A stretch of 64,000 bases of DNA from the NCBI RefSeq assembly GCF_018408855.1, contig NZ_AP024322.1, positions 310,001-374,000 on the forward strand, written 5' to 3'. Of the stretch, positions 28,343 to 38,283 are shown piece by piece. The DNA is from Caballeronia sp. NK8. Its GTDB lineage: Bacteria; Pseudomonadota; Gammaproteobacteria; Burkholderiales; Burkholderiaceae. The notes under the pieces were generated by a model. It saw only the letters and a program-made list of their open reading frames with translations. It was not told the DNA's origin and searched no databases. The translations under genes and the position numbers were made by a program. How positions within the stretch are numbered: position 1 is the first letter of the stretch; each line of letters opens with the position of its first letter.

Positions 28343-28801
28343 ATGATCGCGCTCATTCAGCGTGTGAAGCGCGCCGATGTGCGTGTGGGCGAGCGCGTGA
28401 CCGGCGCGATCGACGCAGGCCTGCTCGCGCTGGTCTGCGCCGAGCGCGGCGACAACGAAGCCGCCGCCGACAAGCTCCTCGCGAAGATGCTCGCCTACCG
28501 CGTGTTCAGCGACGCCGCCGGCAAGATGAACCTGTCCGTGTCGAACATGGATGGCGCGGGTCGCGCGGGCGGCGTTCTGCTGGTATCGCAATTCACGCTC
28601 GCCGCCGATACATCGAGCGGCCTGCGTCCGAGCTTCACGCCCGCCGCGCCGCCCGACGAAGGCAAGCGGCTCTTCGACTACTTCGTCGGGCAGGCGCGTG
28701 CGAAGCATCCCATCGTAGAGACGGGCGAGTTCGGCGCGGAGATGCAGGTCTCTCTCGTGAACGACGGACCGGTCACTTTCTGGCTTCAGGTACGTCCATG
28801 A
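28343..28801 (+). CDS. dtd: D-aminoacyl-tRNA deacylase
   Basis: Proofreading enzyme of 152 aa that removes D-amino acids from mischarged tRNA such as D-Tyr-tRNA. The two active-site signatures are SQFTLAAD (about 76-83) and NDGPVTF (about 140-146). Location 4 nt after tyrS suits its job. Its TGA overlaps the next ATG by 4 nt. Confidence 0.96.
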   Translation: MIALIQRVKRADVRVGERVTGAIDAGLLALVCAERGDNEAAADKLLAKMLAYRVFSDAAGKMNLSVSNMDGAGRAGGVLLVSQFTLAADTSSGLRPSFTPAAPPDEGKRLFDYFVGQARAKHPIVETGEFGAEMQVSLVNDGPVTFWLQVRP

Positions 28802-29448
28802 CGACTCAGGTTCTTTTCATCCGGCACGGCGAAACCGACTGGAATCGCATCAAGCGCATTCAGGGGCATATCGACATTCCGTTGTCCGAGCATGGTTTCC
28901 TGCAAGCGGAACAACTCGGGCAACGCCTCGCGCGCGAAGGCCGGATCGATGCCGTGTATTCCAGCGATCTGCAACGCGCGCAGCAGACGGCGCGTCCTTT
29001 CGCGGATGCGCTCGGGCTCGAATTGCGTTTATCGGAAAGATTGCGCGAGCGGTTCTACGGCGCGTTTCAGGGCCACGACAGCGACGAGATCAACGACAAG
29101 TTTCCCGCCGAATATGTCGAATGGCAGACGCGCGATCCCGGTTTCGCACCGCCCGGCGACGGCGAATCGCAGCGCGTGTTCTATCACCGTGTAGTGCACG
29201 CGATGGAGCCGATCGTCGCCGCGCATCCGGGCGGACGTATCGCCGTGGTCGCGCATGGCGGCGTGCTTGACTGCATCTATCGGTTCGCGATGAAGCTGTC
29301 GCTGCACGAGCCGCGAAACTGGCCGCTGCTCAATTGCAGCGTCAATGTGGTGGACTACGCGGATGGTGGGGCAACGGTCGTGTCGTGGGGCGATGTCACG
29401 CATCTGTCCACGGATACCGACGACGACAATCTGCGCAAGCGCGCCTAG
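28798..29448 (+). CDS. Histidine phosphatase family protein (GpmB/CobC-like)
   Basis: Protein of 216 aa with the phosphohistidine signature [10 protein letters not shown] (catalytic His9) and the second catalytic His in VVAHGGVLD (about 149-157). The family covers phosphoglycerate mutases and many small-molecule phosphatases, so the substrate cannot be named. It is coupled to dtd by a 4-nt overlap. It converges on ruvB with a 4-nt overlap of the 3' ends. Confidence 0.9.
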   Translation: MTTQVLFIRHGETDWNRIKRIQGHIDIPLSEHGFLQAEQLGQRLAREGRIDAVYSSDLQRAQQTARPFADALGLELRLSERLRERFYGAFQGHDSDEINDKFPAEYVEWQTRDPGFAPPGDGESQRVFYHRVVHAMEPIVAAHPGGRIAVVAHGGVLDCIYRFAMKLSLHEPRNWPLLNCSVNVVDYADGGATVVSWGDVTHLSTDTDDDNLRKRA

Positions 29449-30506
29449 CCGTTACTCGTATCCCAGAGATCGCGGATAGGACCCGCATCGGGCGCCGCGA
29501 TGCCGAAGTGCCGATACGTGAGCATCGTCGCGACGCGCCCGCGTGGCGTGCGCTGCAGGAAGCCTTGCTGGATCAGATACGGCTCCAGAACATCTTCGAT
29601 CGTATCGCGCTCCTCGCCGATGGCCGCAGCGAGATTGTCCACGCCGACCGGACCGCCATCGAACTTGTGCAGGATCGCTTCGAGCAGCTTGCGATCCATC
29701 AGGTCGAAGCCGACGGGATCGACGTCGAGCATCTTCAGCGCGCGGTCGGCGACATCGGCGGATATCGTGCCGTCCGCTTTCACTTCGGCGTAATCGCGCA
29801 CGCGGCGCAGCAGGCGGTTCGCGATCCGCGGCGTGCCGCGCGAACGCTTCGCGATTTCCAGCGCGCCTTCGGGCACGATTTCGGCCTTCAGCAGCGACGC
29901 CGAACGCGCCACGATGCGCGCCAGTTCACTCGCGTTATAAAACTCCAGCCGCGACACGATGCCGAAGCGATCGCGCAGCGGATTCGTCAGCATGCCCGCG
30001 CGCGTGGTCGCGCCGACGAGCGTGAACGGTTGCAGATCCAGCTTCACGCTGCGCGCGGCCGGCCCTTCGCCGATCATGATGTCGATCTGATAATCCTCGA
30101 GCGCCGGATACAGGATTTCCTCGACGACCGGCGAAAGCCGGTGAATTTCGTCGATGAACAGCACGTCGTTGGCTTCGAGATTGGTGAGCAGCGCGGCGAG
30201 ATCGCCTGCGCGCTCCAGCACCGGCCCCGATGTCTGCCGCAGATTCACGCCCATTTCCCGCGCGATGATATGCGCGAGTGTCGTCTTGCCGAGACCCGGC
30301 GGTCCGAACAGCAGCACGTGATCGAGCGCCTCCGAACGACGCTTCGCCGCTTCGATGAAGATTTCGAGCTGGCCGCGCGCCTTTTCCTGCCCGATGTATT
30401 CATCGAGCTTGTGCGGACGCAGCGCGCGCTCGAACGCTTCCTCGTTCGGCGAGACGGGCTTGGCCGTGATGACGCGTTCGGCGGCGAGTTTGTCGGTTTC
30501 GATCAT
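29445..30506 (-). CDS. ruvB: Holliday junction branch-migration ATPase RuvB
   Basis: Motor of 353 aa that drives branch migration with RuvA. Walker [10 protein letters not shown] (about 62-70), Walker [10 protein letters not shown] (about 114-122) and the C-terminal winged helix (FLQRTPRGR) are intact. Unlike the usual ruvAB arrangement it is separated from ruvA by an antisense gene and a terminator, so it needs its own promoter. The predicted -10 (30513-30518) lies so close to the ATG that the mRNA may be leaderless; no ribosome-binding site is visible. Confidence 0.97.
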   Translation of the reverse strand: MIETDKLAAERVITAKPVSPNEEAFERALRPHKLDEYIGQEKARGQLEIFIEAAKRRSEALDHVLLFGPPGLGKTTLAHIIAREMGVNLRQTSGPVLERAGDLAALLTNLEANDVLFIDEIHRLSPVVEEILYPALEDYQIDIMIGEGPAARSVKLDLQPFTLVGATTRAGMLTNPLRDRFGIVSRLEFYNASELARIVARSASLLKAEIVPEGALEIAKRSRGTPRIANRLLRRVRDYAEVKADGTISADVADRALKMLDVDPVGFDLMDRKLLEAILHKFDGGPVGVDNLAAAIGEERDTIEDVLEPYLIQQGFLQRTPRGRVATMLTYRHFGIAAPDAGPIRDLWDTSNG

Positions 30507-30512
30507 GGGTCG

Positions 30513-30518
30513 ATTGTA
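30513..30518 (-). promoter_or_regulatory. ruvB -10 element
   Basis: TACAAT on the minus strand (30518 to 30513), 6 nt before the ATG. The expected start, 7 nt downstream, is the A of the ATG itself. The -35 region is weak. Confidence 0.45.
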
Positions 30519-30625
30519 CAGCGAGGTTTCGCGGGGAGAAGCTGGCCGAATGGGTGAATGGCGGGCAGTGCAAATGGGCGGCAGAGTCTGCACGTTCCAT
30601 ACGACGCTGCGCACAGCAACGAGAC

Positions 30626-31072
30626 ATGCCGCTCTACGACAACGGTTTATATCTGATCCAGGTGAATCTGGAGGAATTGCAACAGGGCCGGAGAGTATTG
30701 GCCGTTCCCATCGGTCGCTTGACCAGCGTGCAGCATCAAGCCGTCAATTCGCACAGGCTGGCTCACGAGTTGCCAAAATTGGGCGACCCGGAGATCGTTT
30801 TCATCGGCAGACATGTTCACGAGAGTCGTATCGTGCGGGACAGCTACAGCGTCGGCGACGTTCTCACGCAGATCACGAGCGCGCTGGACGCGGAATCGGT
30901 CGTCGTGTCGTCCCGGAAAATGACCGCGCTGGATGCGCCGGTGCTTCGAACGGATGGCTACGGGAACGAGGTGCGAGATCGGGCGATACTCGAACTGACC
31001 CAGCGCAAACCGCGCGCAGAGCTTTTCTCGGTCATTCCGAAGGGCGACATCCGCAAGCCGCCTGTGCGTTGA
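30626..31072 (+). CDS. Unidentified protein, antisense gene between ruvA and ruvB
   Basis: A 148-aa protein I do not recognise. It is soluble, with no signal peptide or membrane helix. The N-terminal half has alternating hydrophobic segments ([29 protein letters not shown]) like a beta-rich domain. The C-terminal third has a compact motif R-x-DGYGNEV-x-D-x-AI followed by [13 protein letters not shown]. Codon use (an ATA codon, lower GC) differs somewhat from ruvA and ruvB, hinting at later arrival. The start at ATG 30626 is uncertain; a GTG at 30554 is in frame and has GGAGAAG about 13 nt upstream. It is transcribed opposite to all ruv genes. Confidence 0.6.
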   Translation: MPLYDNGLYLIQVNLEELQQGRRVLAVPIGRLTSVQHQAVNSHRLAHELPKLGDPEIVFIGRHVHESRIVRDSYSVGDVLTQITSALDAESVVVSSRKMTALDAPVLRTDGYGNEVRDRAILELTQRKPRAELFSVIPKGDIRKPPVR

Positions 31073-31102
31073 AAAAGAAAAAGGCCGCTCGAAAGCGGCC
31101 TT
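31072..31102 (-). terminator. Terminator downstream of ruvA (minus strand)
   Basis: AAGGCCGCT (31081-31089) pairs with AGCGGCCTT (31094-31102). Read on the minus strand it is followed by TTTTTCTTTTTC, so it ends ruvA transcription before the antisense gene. It directly abuts that gene's stop codon. Confidence 0.75.
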
Positions 31103-31194
31103 GAATGCTCTGAAGCGTTCGCCCGGGTAACTTGAAACCTCCGGCGCACCAACGCTCCAGGCCACTATCTTAGCATCGATTCGAACCGTACCGT

Positions 31195-31776
31195 TCACCC
31201 CTTCGAAAGCGCCTTCAACGCCATCTTGATGCCCTCGGACACACCGGTTCCCGCCGGCACGTTCTTGATCGCCGTGAGCGCTTCCTTCTCGGAATAGCCG
31301 AGCGCGAGCAGCGCATTGAGAATGTCGGACGCGTGATCCGACTGCGAGACCGTGCCCGCAATGGCGCCGAGATCCGCGCCGAGCTTGCCCTTCAGTTCCA
31401 GCAGCAGACGCTCCGCCGTTTTCTTGCCGATGCCCGGCACGCGCGTGAGGCGCGCGGCGTCCTGCGTCGTCACGGTCTGCGAGAGTTCATGCACGCTCAT
31501 GCCCGAGAGCACCGCCAGCGCCATGCGCGCGCCGATGCCGCTGATCTTCAGCAGCTCGCGGAACGTCGAGCGCTCCTGCGCGGTGAGAAAACCGTACAGC
31601 AGATGCGCGTCCTCGCGCACGATCAGTTGCGTGAGCAGCACGACCTTTTCGCCGGCATTCGGCAGGTTATAGAACGTGCTCATCGGCACGTCGATTTCGT
31701 AGCCGACGCCATTGCAGTCGACGAGCAGGTGCGGCGGATTTTTTTCCAGCAGAACGCCGGCGATACGACCGATCAT
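31195..31776 (-). CDS. ruvA: Holliday junction DNA-binding protein RuvA
   Basis: RuvA (193 aa) grips the four-way junction and loads RuvB. The OB-fold N-terminus [12 protein letters not shown], two helix-hairpin-helix segments ([29 protein letters not shown]) and the C-terminal RuvB-binding domain ([11 protein letters not shown]) are all present. It lies 30 nt after ruvC on the same strand, so ruvC-ruvA form one unit. Confidence 0.97.
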   Translation of the reverse strand: MIGRIAGVLLEKNPPHLLVDCNGVGYEIDVPMSTFYNLPNAGEKVVLLTQLIVREDAHLLYGFLTAQERSTFRELLKISGIGARMALAVLSGMSVHELSQTVTTQDAARLTRVPGIGKKTAERLLLELKGKLGADLGAIAGTVSQSDHASDILNALLALGYSEKEALTAIKNVPAGTGVSEGIKMALKALSKG

Positions 31777-31806
31777 GTGTTCGAGCCAAAGAGAAGAGAA
31801 GTGTTG

Positions 31807-32349
31807 TTAGCCGATGAGCCGTCCGCGACGCACGCGCAAGCCTTTCTTCGCAAGCCCCGGCGCGATGCCGCCGAGCGCCGCGAGACCCGTGCCGCCGTGC
31901 GCGTGACAGATAGCCATGCCGAGCGCGTCGGCGGCGTCGGTGCTGGGCACGCCGGAGAGGCTCAGAAGCCGCACGACCATCTGCTGCATCTGCTCCTTCG
32001 TCGCGCGTCCGTAGCCGACGACAGCCTGCTTCAATTGCAACGCCGTGTACTCGGCCACCGGCACGCCGCTCGCGACGAGCCCGCAAATGGCCGCGCCGCG
32101 CGCCTGGCCGAGCAGCAACGTCGATTGCGGATTGACGTTGACGAAGACCTTTTCGATCGCGGCCTGATCCGGATTGTGCTGCGCGACCAGTGTCGAGATG
32201 CCGCTGAAGATCGTGTTGAGACGCGAAGGCAGATCCGCATCGGCCGTCTTGATGACGCCGCTCGTCACGTAATTGAGCGTGTGCCCCGTCTTGTCGATGA
32301 TGCCGAAGCCCGTCACGCGCAGGCCGGGGTCGATGCCTAGGATTCTCAT
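31807..32349 (-). CDS. ruvC: Holliday junction endonuclease RuvC
   Basis: Resolvase of 180 aa that cuts junctions symmetrically. The catalytic acidic residues are visible: Asp7 in [10 protein letters not shown], the Glu in AAIEKVFV (about 68), and the Asp pair in [14 protein letters not shown] (about 140-143). The C-terminus is slightly basic. It lies upstream of ruvA and 88 bp after purH, with the purH terminator between. Confidence 0.97.
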   Translation of the reverse strand: MRILGIDPGLRVTGFGIIDKTGHTLNYVTSGVIKTADADLPSRLNTIFSGISTLVAQHNPDQAAIEKVFVNVNPQSTLLLGQARGAAICGLVASGVPVAEYTALQLKQAVVGYGRATKEQMQQMVVRLLSLSGVPSTDAADALGMAICHAHGGTGLAALGGIAPGLAKKGLRVRRGRLIG

Positions 32350-32375
32350 TCGTTCGCGATGCGCCTGTGCAAATC

Positions 32376-32414
32376 AAAAAGGCCTGCTTGCACCGCGTTC
32401 GGCGCAAACAGGCC
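32376..32414 (-). terminator. purH terminator
   Basis: GGCCTGCTTGC (32381-32391) pairs with GCAAACAGGCC (32404-32414), one wobble, and on the minus strand is followed by TTTTT. Confidence 0.8.
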
Positions 32415-32437
32415 AATCTTAAATGAACCCGCAGTGA

Positions 32438-34003
32438 TTAATGGCGGAAATGACGCGTGCCGGTGAGGATCATCGCGACATTGTGCTCGTCGGCGGCGGC
32501 GATCACTTCGTCGTCGCGCATCGAGCCGCCCGGCTGGATCACGCAGGTCGCGCCCGCGTTCACGACGACATCGAGGCCGTCACGGAACGGGAAGAACGCA
32601 TCCGACGCCACCGCAGAGCCGTTCAGCGTCAGGCCGGCGTTCTGCGCCTTGATGCCCGCGATGCGCGCCGAATCCACGCGGCTCATCTGGCCCGCGCCGA
32701 CGCCGAGCGTCATGCCGCCGCCGCAGAACACGATCGCGTTCGACTTGACGTACTTCGCCACGCGCCATGCGAACATCAGATCGTCCATTTCCTTGGGCGT
32801 CGGATGGCGCTTCGTCACGACGCGCAGTTCGTGCGGCTGCACGTTCTTCGCATCGAGCGACTGCACCAGCAGGCCGCCGCCGACGCGCTTCAGATCGAAC
32901 GCGTTGTGACCGTCGCCGAGCGCGATTTGCAGCAGACGCACGTTCTGCTTCGCCGTGAACACCGCGCGCGCGGCTTCGCTGAACGATGGTGCGATCAGCA
33001 CTTCGACGAACTGCTTCGCGACGGCCTGCGCGGTGGTTTCATCGACTTCACGATTGAACGCGATGATGCCGCCGAACGCGGAAGTGGGATCCGTCTGGAA
33101 CGCCTTCGCGTAAGCTTCGGCCGCATCCGCGCCCACTGCCACGCCGCACGGATTCGCGTGCTTGATGATGACGCAGGCGGGCGCATCGAACGTCTTCACG
33201 CATTCCCACGCGGCGTCCGAATCGGCGATGTTGTTGTACGACAGTTCCTTGCCTTGCAACTGTTCGTAGTTCGCGAGCGCGCCGGCGGGCACGGACAGGT
33301 CGCGGTAGAACGCCGCGCTCTGATGCGGGTTCTCGCCGTAGCGCAGGTCCTGCACCTTCTCGAACGCCATGTTGAAGGTCGCCGGATACGTGTTGCGGCT
33401 CGAATGCTGCAGCTCTTCGGTGAGGCTCGTCAGATAGTTCGTGATCGCGCCGTCGTATTGCGCGGTGTGCGCGAACACCTTGGTCGCGAGACGAAAGTTC
33501 GTCTTGTAGCCGACGGCGTTCTTGTTCGCGCGCATTTCGTCGAGCACGGCGGCGTAGTCAGCCGGATCGACGACGACCGTCACATCGCGATGATTCTTCG
33601 CCGCTGAGCGCAGCATCGTTGGCCCGCCGATATCGATGTTCTCGATCGCGTCTTCCAGCGAGCACTTCTCCTTCGACACCGTTTCGACGAACGGATACAG
33701 ATTCACGACCAGCAAGTCGATGGTCGGAATGTCGTGCTTCTCGAGCGCGGCCATGTGCTCGGGCAAATCGCGGCGCGCGAGGATGCCGCCGTGAACCTTC
33801 GGATGCAGCGTCTTCACGCGCCCGTCGAGCATTTCCGGAAAGCCGGTGTAGTCGGCGACCTCGGTCACGGGCAGGCCCGCGTCGGCGAGCAGTTTCGCGG
33901 TGCCGCCGGTCGAGAGGAGCTTGACGCCGAGCTCCGACAGCGATTTGGCGAAATCGACGATGCCGGATTTGTCGGAAACGGAGAGGAGCGCTTGCTTGAT
34001 CAT
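32438..34003 (-). CDS. purH: Bifunctional AICAR transformylase / IMP cyclohydrolase
   Basis: Enzyme of 521 aa for the last two steps of purine synthesis. The N-terminal MGS-like cyclohydrolase domain (about 1-190: [31 protein letters not shown]) precedes the AICAR transformylase domain ([11 protein letters not shown]; the C-terminal [12 protein letters not shown]). The start at 34003 gives [10 protein letters not shown], the usual N-terminus. It lies 64 nt downstream of fis, an arrangement (dusB-fis-purH) I recall as common in Burkholderia. Confidence 0.97.
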   Translation of the reverse strand: MIKQALLSVSDKSGIVDFAKSLSELGVKLLSTGGTAKLLADAGLPVTEVADYTGFPEMLDGRVKTLHPKVHGGILARRDLPEHMAALEKHDIPTIDLLVVNLYPFVETVSKEKCSLEDAIENIDIGGPTMLRSAAKNHRDVTVVVDPADYAAVLDEMRANKNAVGYKTNFRLATKVFAHTAQYDGAITNYLTSLTEELQHSSRNTYPATFNMAFEKVQDLRYGENPHQSAAFYRDLSVPAGALANYEQLQGKELSYNNIADSDAAWECVKTFDAPACVIIKHANPCGVAVGADAAEAYAKAFQTDPTSAFGGIIAFNREVDETTAQAVAKQFVEVLIAPSFSEAARAVFTAKQNVRLLQIALGDGHNAFDLKRVGGGLLVQSLDAKNVQPHELRVVTKRHPTPKEMDDLMFAWRVAKYVKSNAIVFCGGGMTLGVGAGQMSRVDSARIAGIKAQNAGLTLNGSAVASDAFFPFRDGLDVVVNAGATCVIQPGGSMRDDEVIAAADEHNVAMILTGTRHFRH

Positions 34004-34067
34004 GATGAACACTGAAACCGAAAAGGGAACCCAGGCCGGACCGAGGCGCGTGCCCCGGTCCGATGAA

Positions 34068-34301
34068 TCAAATCAATCCATGCTGCTGAAGCTTCTTGCG
34101 TAACGTGTTGCGGTTGATGCCGAGATATTCGGCCGCGAGCGATTGGTTTCCGCCCGCCTGCTCGAGCACCACTTCGAGCAGAGGTTTTTCCACACACGAA
34201 ATCACCATGTCGTACACGTCGTGCGGGTTGGAGCCGTCCAGATCCTGAAAGTAGTTGTCGAGGCTCTGGCGGACGCATTGTTCGATGTTATGTCTGCTCA
34301 T
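34068..34301 (-). CDS. fis: DNA-binding protein Fis
   Basis: Nucleoid protein of 77 aa. The C-terminal helix-turn-helix ([19 protein letters not shown], about 53-71) is nearly the E. coli sequence; the N-terminus is shorter than the 98-aa E. coli protein, as in other beta-proteobacteria. It bends DNA and activates rRNA and other growth-linked promoters. Its ATG overlaps the dusB stop by 4 nt (ATGA), the conserved dusB-fis coupling. Confidence 0.96.
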   Translation of the reverse strand: MSRHNIEQCVRQSLDNYFQDLDGSNPHDVYDMVISCVEKPLLEVVLEQAGGNQSLAAEYLGINRNTLRKKLQQHGLI

Positions 34302-35392
34302 GCGGCAATCAGTCGGTCTGTCGTGTTGTTGAGCGCGCCGCACGATTCTTCCCCGTCCGCGTCTTCGGCGTCACCGGACTCGTCTACGTAGACGAGACGG
34401 TCGGACAACGCCTTTTGTGCGTCGAAGAATTCGTTGACGGCGAGCAATTGTTCTTTGGTCGTGTCCAGCGTATTCATCCGGTGCCGAAAGGTGTTGGCGC
34501 CGGAAAGGCCGCGAGTGTACCAGCCGATGTGCTTGCGCGCAGTCCGAACGCCCGTGAATTCCCCGTAAAAGGCGTAGTGATCTTCGAGGTGTTCGTTCAT
34601 CACCTGCTGGATCTCGTCGATGCGCGGCGGCGGCAGGCGCTCGCCCGTCTTCAGAAAATGTTCGATCTCACGGAACAGCCACGGACGTCCCTGCGCCGCG
34701 CGGCCAATCATGATGGCGTCGGCGCCGGTCGCGGCGAGCACGTCGCGCGCTTTTTCGGGCGTCGTGATGTCGCCGTTCGCGACGACCGGAATCTTCACCG
34801 ACGCCTTCACGGCCGCGATGGTGTCGTACTCCGCGTCGCCCTTGTAGAGATCGGCGCGCGTGCGGCCGTGGACGGTGAGCATCGAAATGCCCGCGTCCTG
34901 CGCGATGCGTGCAATGGTCAGCGCGTTCTTGTTCTCGCGATTCCACCCCGTGCGAATCTTGAGCGTGACCGGCACCGCGTCCGGACCCACGCCGACCGCC
35001 TGCACCACGGCTTCCACGATGCGCGCGACGAGCGGCTCGTTCTGCAGCAGCGCCGAGCCCGCCGCGACGTTGCACACCTTCTTGGCCGGACAGCCCATGT
35101 TGATGTCGATGATCTGCGCGCCGTTCGCGACGTTGTGGCGCGCGGCTTCGGCGAGCATCTGCGGATCGGCGCCGGCGATCTGCACGGAGATCGGCTCGAC
35201 CTCGCCCGCGTGATTGGCGCGGCGCATGGTCTTCTCGCTTTTCCACAACTGCGCGTTCGACGCGACCATCTCCGACACCGCGTAGCCCGCGCCCATGCGC
35301 TTGCAGAGCTGCCGGAACGGGCGGTCGGTGACGCCTGCCATCGGAGCGACGAACAGGTTATTGCGCAGAACATGTGAACCGATGATGGGCAT
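34298..35392 (-). CDS. dusB: tRNA-dihydrouridine synthase B
   Basis: FMN-dependent enzyme of 364 aa reducing uridine in the tRNA D-loop. The barrel start VAPMAGVTDRPFRQ (about 16-29), the catalytic-cysteine segment INMGCPAKKVCN (about 97-108) and the ADAIMIGRAAQGRPW phosphate-binding segment are all present. It is the first gene of the dusB-fis pair. In the 213 bp upstream a TAAAAT hexamer on the minus strand near 35475 may be its -10. The C-terminal acidic tail (ESGDAEDADGEESCG) is longer than in E. coli DusB. Confidence 0.96.
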   Translation of the reverse strand: MPIIGSHVLRNNLFVAPMAGVTDRPFRQLCKRMGAGYAVSEMVASNAQLWKSEKTMRRANHAGEVEPISVQIAGADPQMLAEAARHNVANGAQIIDINMGCPAKKVCNVAAGSALLQNEPLVARIVEAVVQAVGVGPDAVPVTLKIRTGWNRENKNALTIARIAQDAGISMLTVHGRTRADLYKGDAEYDTIAAVKASVKIPVVANGDITTPEKARDVLAATGADAIMIGRAAQGRPWLFREIEHFLKTGERLPPPRIDEIQQVMNEHLEDHYAFYGEFTGVRTARKHIGWYTRGLSGANTFRHRMNTLDTTKEQLLAVNEFFDAQKALSDRLVYVDESGDAEDADGEESCGALNNTTDRLIAA

Positions 35393-35605
35393 GAAGGCTA
35401 AAGGACCCGCGCTGTCGGAAGTCGGCCGAAGCCGCGTCAGGCGGATGCAACGTTTCTGAAGGGGAAACCACTATTTTAACGCGAAGCGCGTGCTGAATTT
35501 AAGAGCAATCGCGTGCAAGTCTTTAAATCTTCTATGAAAGCGCGGGCGGTCGTAGAGGATAAGTTCATCGACTTGCCACTGACGATTGCCTTTTTCCAGG
35601 TCGAA

Positions 35606-36802
35606 TCAGCGTCGCTGGCCGAACATCATCTGGCGGGCGAGGGCGGTTTTTACCGGCGGCAGGAATTCGAGCGCGGTGAGCGCCAGTCCGCGCATCGCGG
35701 CCAGCGGCGGGAAGTCGATCGTGAAGAGGCGCGCGAGCGTGTCGGTGGCGGTGATCGTCAGACGCCGGTCGAGCGCGCGACGTTGCGCGAAGCGCGCGAG
35801 CGCGAGTGGGCGCGGGCCATCGGCGGACAGCGCGTCGGTGAGCGCGAGCGCGTCGCGCAGGCCGAGATTCAGCCCCTGTCCCGCCACCGGATGCAGCGTT
35901 TGCGCCGCATTGCCGATCGCGACGGTGCGCCGGTCCACGAGCACGTCGAGCGCGGTCAGCCCGAGCGGGAAGGCGGCGCGCGACGCGATGCGCGTGAAGC
36001 GGCCCATGCGCGTGCCGAAAGCCGCGCCGAGTTCGGCGAGGAACGTGTCGTCGTCGAGTTGCATGCGGCGCGCGGCTTCATCGGGCGAGCAGCACCAGAC
36101 GAGCGAATAGTCCGCGTGGCGCTGGCCGCCGCACGGCAGGAGCGCGATCGGCCCTTCGCTCGTGAAGCGCTCCCACGCGACATTCGCGCGCGGATCGGAC
36201 ACGCTCACCGTGCCGACGATGGCCGTCTGCCCGTAATCCCGCGCGCGGCGCTCGCCGGGCGCGGCGACATCGCGTTTCTGATAGAGACCGCCTTCGGCAT
36301 TCACCAGCACCTTCACGCGGATGGTGCGCTCGCCGCTCGCCGATTGCAGCGGCAAAGTGACGCCATCGTGATCCTGCAGCGGCGCGAGGGCGGATGTGTC
36401 GGTGAGCCAGTCGACATGAGTAGCGCGCACCGCGTGGGCCAATGCGCCGACCAGCGAGCCGTAGCGGGCCACGTAGCCCAGTTCGGGCAATTCGTGTTCG
36501 TCGTGCTCGATCAAGGTGCGCCCGAAATGCCCGCGCTGCGATACGTGAATGTGGCGGATCGGCGTGACGTCGGCGGGAAAGCCGAGCGGCTGGAGCATCA
36601 CGCGGCTGCCGTGCGACAGCGCGAGCGCGCGCGGATCGTTCACGGCGGCTTCGGGCGTGCGCGCATCGATCAGCGCGATCGAAAGCCGCGAAGTCGCGCT
36701 GCGGCGTGCGAGCCAGCCGGCCAGCGCGAGCCCGACCGGCCCCGCGCCGACGATGGCGATGTCATAGTCGAAATGCGGTTCGATGCCTTGAACGTCGCTC
36801 AT
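35606..36802 (-). CDS. ubiH: Ubiquinone biosynthesis hydroxylase, UbiH/COQ6 family
   Basis: FAD monooxygenase of 398 aa adding a hydroxyl in ubiquinone synthesis. The FAD dinucleotide fingerprint is AIVGAGPVGLALAG (about 16-29). The second FAD motif is GNAAQTLHPVAGQGLN, with Asn where most relatives have Asp; E. coli UbiH has the same GNAAQ form, which supports the symbol. The middle motif, usually ADG, reads NAEG here. It starts 2 nt after the pepP stop, mirroring the pepP-ubiH pair of enterobacteria. Confidence 0.85.
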   Translation of the reverse strand: MSDVQGIEPHFDYDIAIVGAGPVGLALAGWLARRSATSRLSIALIDARTPEAAVNDPRALALSHGSRVMLQPLGFPADVTPIRHIHVSQRGHFGRTLIEHDEHELPELGYVARYGSLVGALAHAVRATHVDWLTDTSALAPLQDHDGVTLPLQSASGERTIRVKVLVNAEGGLYQKRDVAAPGERRARDYGQTAIVGTVSVSDPRANVAWERFTSEGPIALLPCGGQRHADYSLVWCCSPDEAARRMQLDDDTFLAELGAAFGTRMGRFTRIASRAAFPLGLTALDVLVDRRTVAIGNAAQTLHPVAGQGLNLGLRDALALTDALSADGPRPLALARFAQRRALDRRLTITATDTLARLFTIDFPPLAAMRGLALTALEFLPPVKTALARQMMFGQRR

Positions 36803-36804
36803 GG

Positions 36805-38202
36805 TCAGTATGTGTTTGATTCGCGCATAAGCGCTTCGATCTCTTCGGCGGCGACGGGTACTTCACGCGTGAGCAGCTCGCAGCCGTCTTTCGTGACGAT
36901 GGCGTCGTCCTCGATGCGAATGCCGATGTTCCAGTACCGTTCGGGCACATCCTCGGCCGGGCGCACGTAGAGCCCCGGCTCGATTGTCAGCGCCATGCCG
37001 GGCACGAGCGTGCGCCACGGACGCGCGCCTTGCTCATCGAGCGGGCCGTCCGCCTCGCGATATTCGCCCGCGTCGTGCACGTCCATGCCGATCCAGTGTC
37101 CCGTGCGATGCATGTAGAAGCGCGCGTAGGCGTGTTGCGCGAGGACATCGTCGACGCTGCCGAATTTCGTCTTGTCGAGGATTCCGGTGTCGAGCAGGCC
37201 TTGCGACAGCACTTTGAGCGCGGCCTGATGCGGGGCATCGAAGCTGACACCGGCGCGTGTCGCGTCGACGGCAGCGGCCTGCGCGGCCAGCACGATGTCG
37301 TAGAGCTCGCGTTGCGCGGGCGTGAAGCGGCCGCTCGCGGGGAAGGTGCGCGTGATGTCGGAGGCGTAGCCGTCGAGTTCGCACGCGGCGTCGATGAGGA
37401 TCAGGTCGCCGTCGCGCGCGATCGCGTTGCCCGCCGGATAGTGCAGCACGCACGCGTTCGCGCCCGCCGCGACGATCGATCCGTACGCCGGCGCCTGCGC
37501 GCCGTGGCGGCGGAACGTGTAGAGCAACTCCGCTTCGATCTCGTATTCGCGCATGCCGGGACGGCACGCGCGCATCGCGCGCCGGTGCGCTTCGGCGGAA
37601 ATCGATGCGGCGCGGCGCATGATCGCGATCTCGTGGGCGTCTTTGACGAGGCGCATCTCGTCGAGGATCGGCAGCAGATGCTCTGCCTTCGCGGGCGCGC
37701 GCACGCCGCTACGGCTCTGCGCGCGCACGGCGGCGAGCCAGTCGCGCACCTGCGCGTCCAGTTCCGCCGATGTGCCGAGCGCGTAATGCAGCGCGGGCTT
37801 GCCGGCGATCAGGCGCGGCATTTCTGCGTCGAGTGCGTCGATGGGGAACGCCGCGTCGAGACCGAAGGCGTCGCGCGCGGCCTCGGGGCCGAAGCGAAAG
37901 CCTTCCCACGTCTCGCGCTCGACGTTCTTCTCACGGCAGAAGAGTATCGATGCGGGCGCGCCGTTCTGCGCGCTCGCGTCGAGCACGAGCGTCGCATCGG
38001 GTTCGTCGAAGCCCGTCAGATAGTAGAAGTAGCTGTCGTGACGGAAAGGGTAGTCCGTGTCGCGATTGCGCATGACTTCCGGCGCGGTCGGCACGATGGC
38101 GACGCCGCCGCCTTGCGCACGCAGCGCGGCGAGCACGCGCTCGCGACGCGCGCGGTAGATATCGACGGCGATAGGACTGGCGAGTTCGGTCGGTGAGTTC
38201 AT
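36805..38202 (-). CDS. pepP: Xaa-Pro aminopeptidase (PepP)
   Basis: Metallopeptidase of 465 aa releasing N-terminal residues next to proline. A substrate-gating N-terminal domain (about 1-180) is followed by the pita-bread fold. Metal ligands are visible in LILIDAACELDGYASDITR (two Asp), in HRTGHWIGMDVHD (His), and in TIEPGLY and GIRIEDD (two Glu). The ATG at 38202 (MNSPTELASP) is preferred over an upstream in-frame ATG. It lies upstream of and nearly touches ubiH. Confidence 0.94.
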   Translation of the reverse strand: MNSPTELASPIAVDIYRARRERVLAALRAQGGGVAIVPTAPEVMRNRDTDYPFRHDSYFYYLTGFDEPDATLVLDASAQNGAPASILFCREKNVERETWEGFRFGPEAARDAFGLDAAFPIDALDAEMPRLIAGKPALHYALGTSAELDAQVRDWLAAVRAQSRSGVRAPAKAEHLLPILDEMRLVKDAHEIAIMRRAASISAEAHRRAMRACRPGMREYEIEAELLYTFRRHGAQAPAYGSIVAAGANACVLHYPAGNAIARDGDLILIDAACELDGYASDITRTFPASGRFTPAQRELYDIVLAAQAAAVDATRAGVSFDAPHQAALKVLSQGLLDTGILDKTKFGSVDDVLAQHAYARFYMHRTGHWIGMDVHDAGEYREADGPLDEQGARPWRTLVPGMALTIEPGLYVRPAEDVPERYWNIGIRIEDDAIVTKDGCELLTREVPVAAEEIEALMRESNTY

Positions 38203-38283
38203 GCGCCGATTGTAGCGCCGGCTTGGCGATGACTGCACTCGGCCATTCGGCCTATTGCGCCGGCGCGCTCGCGCACGGCAAGC

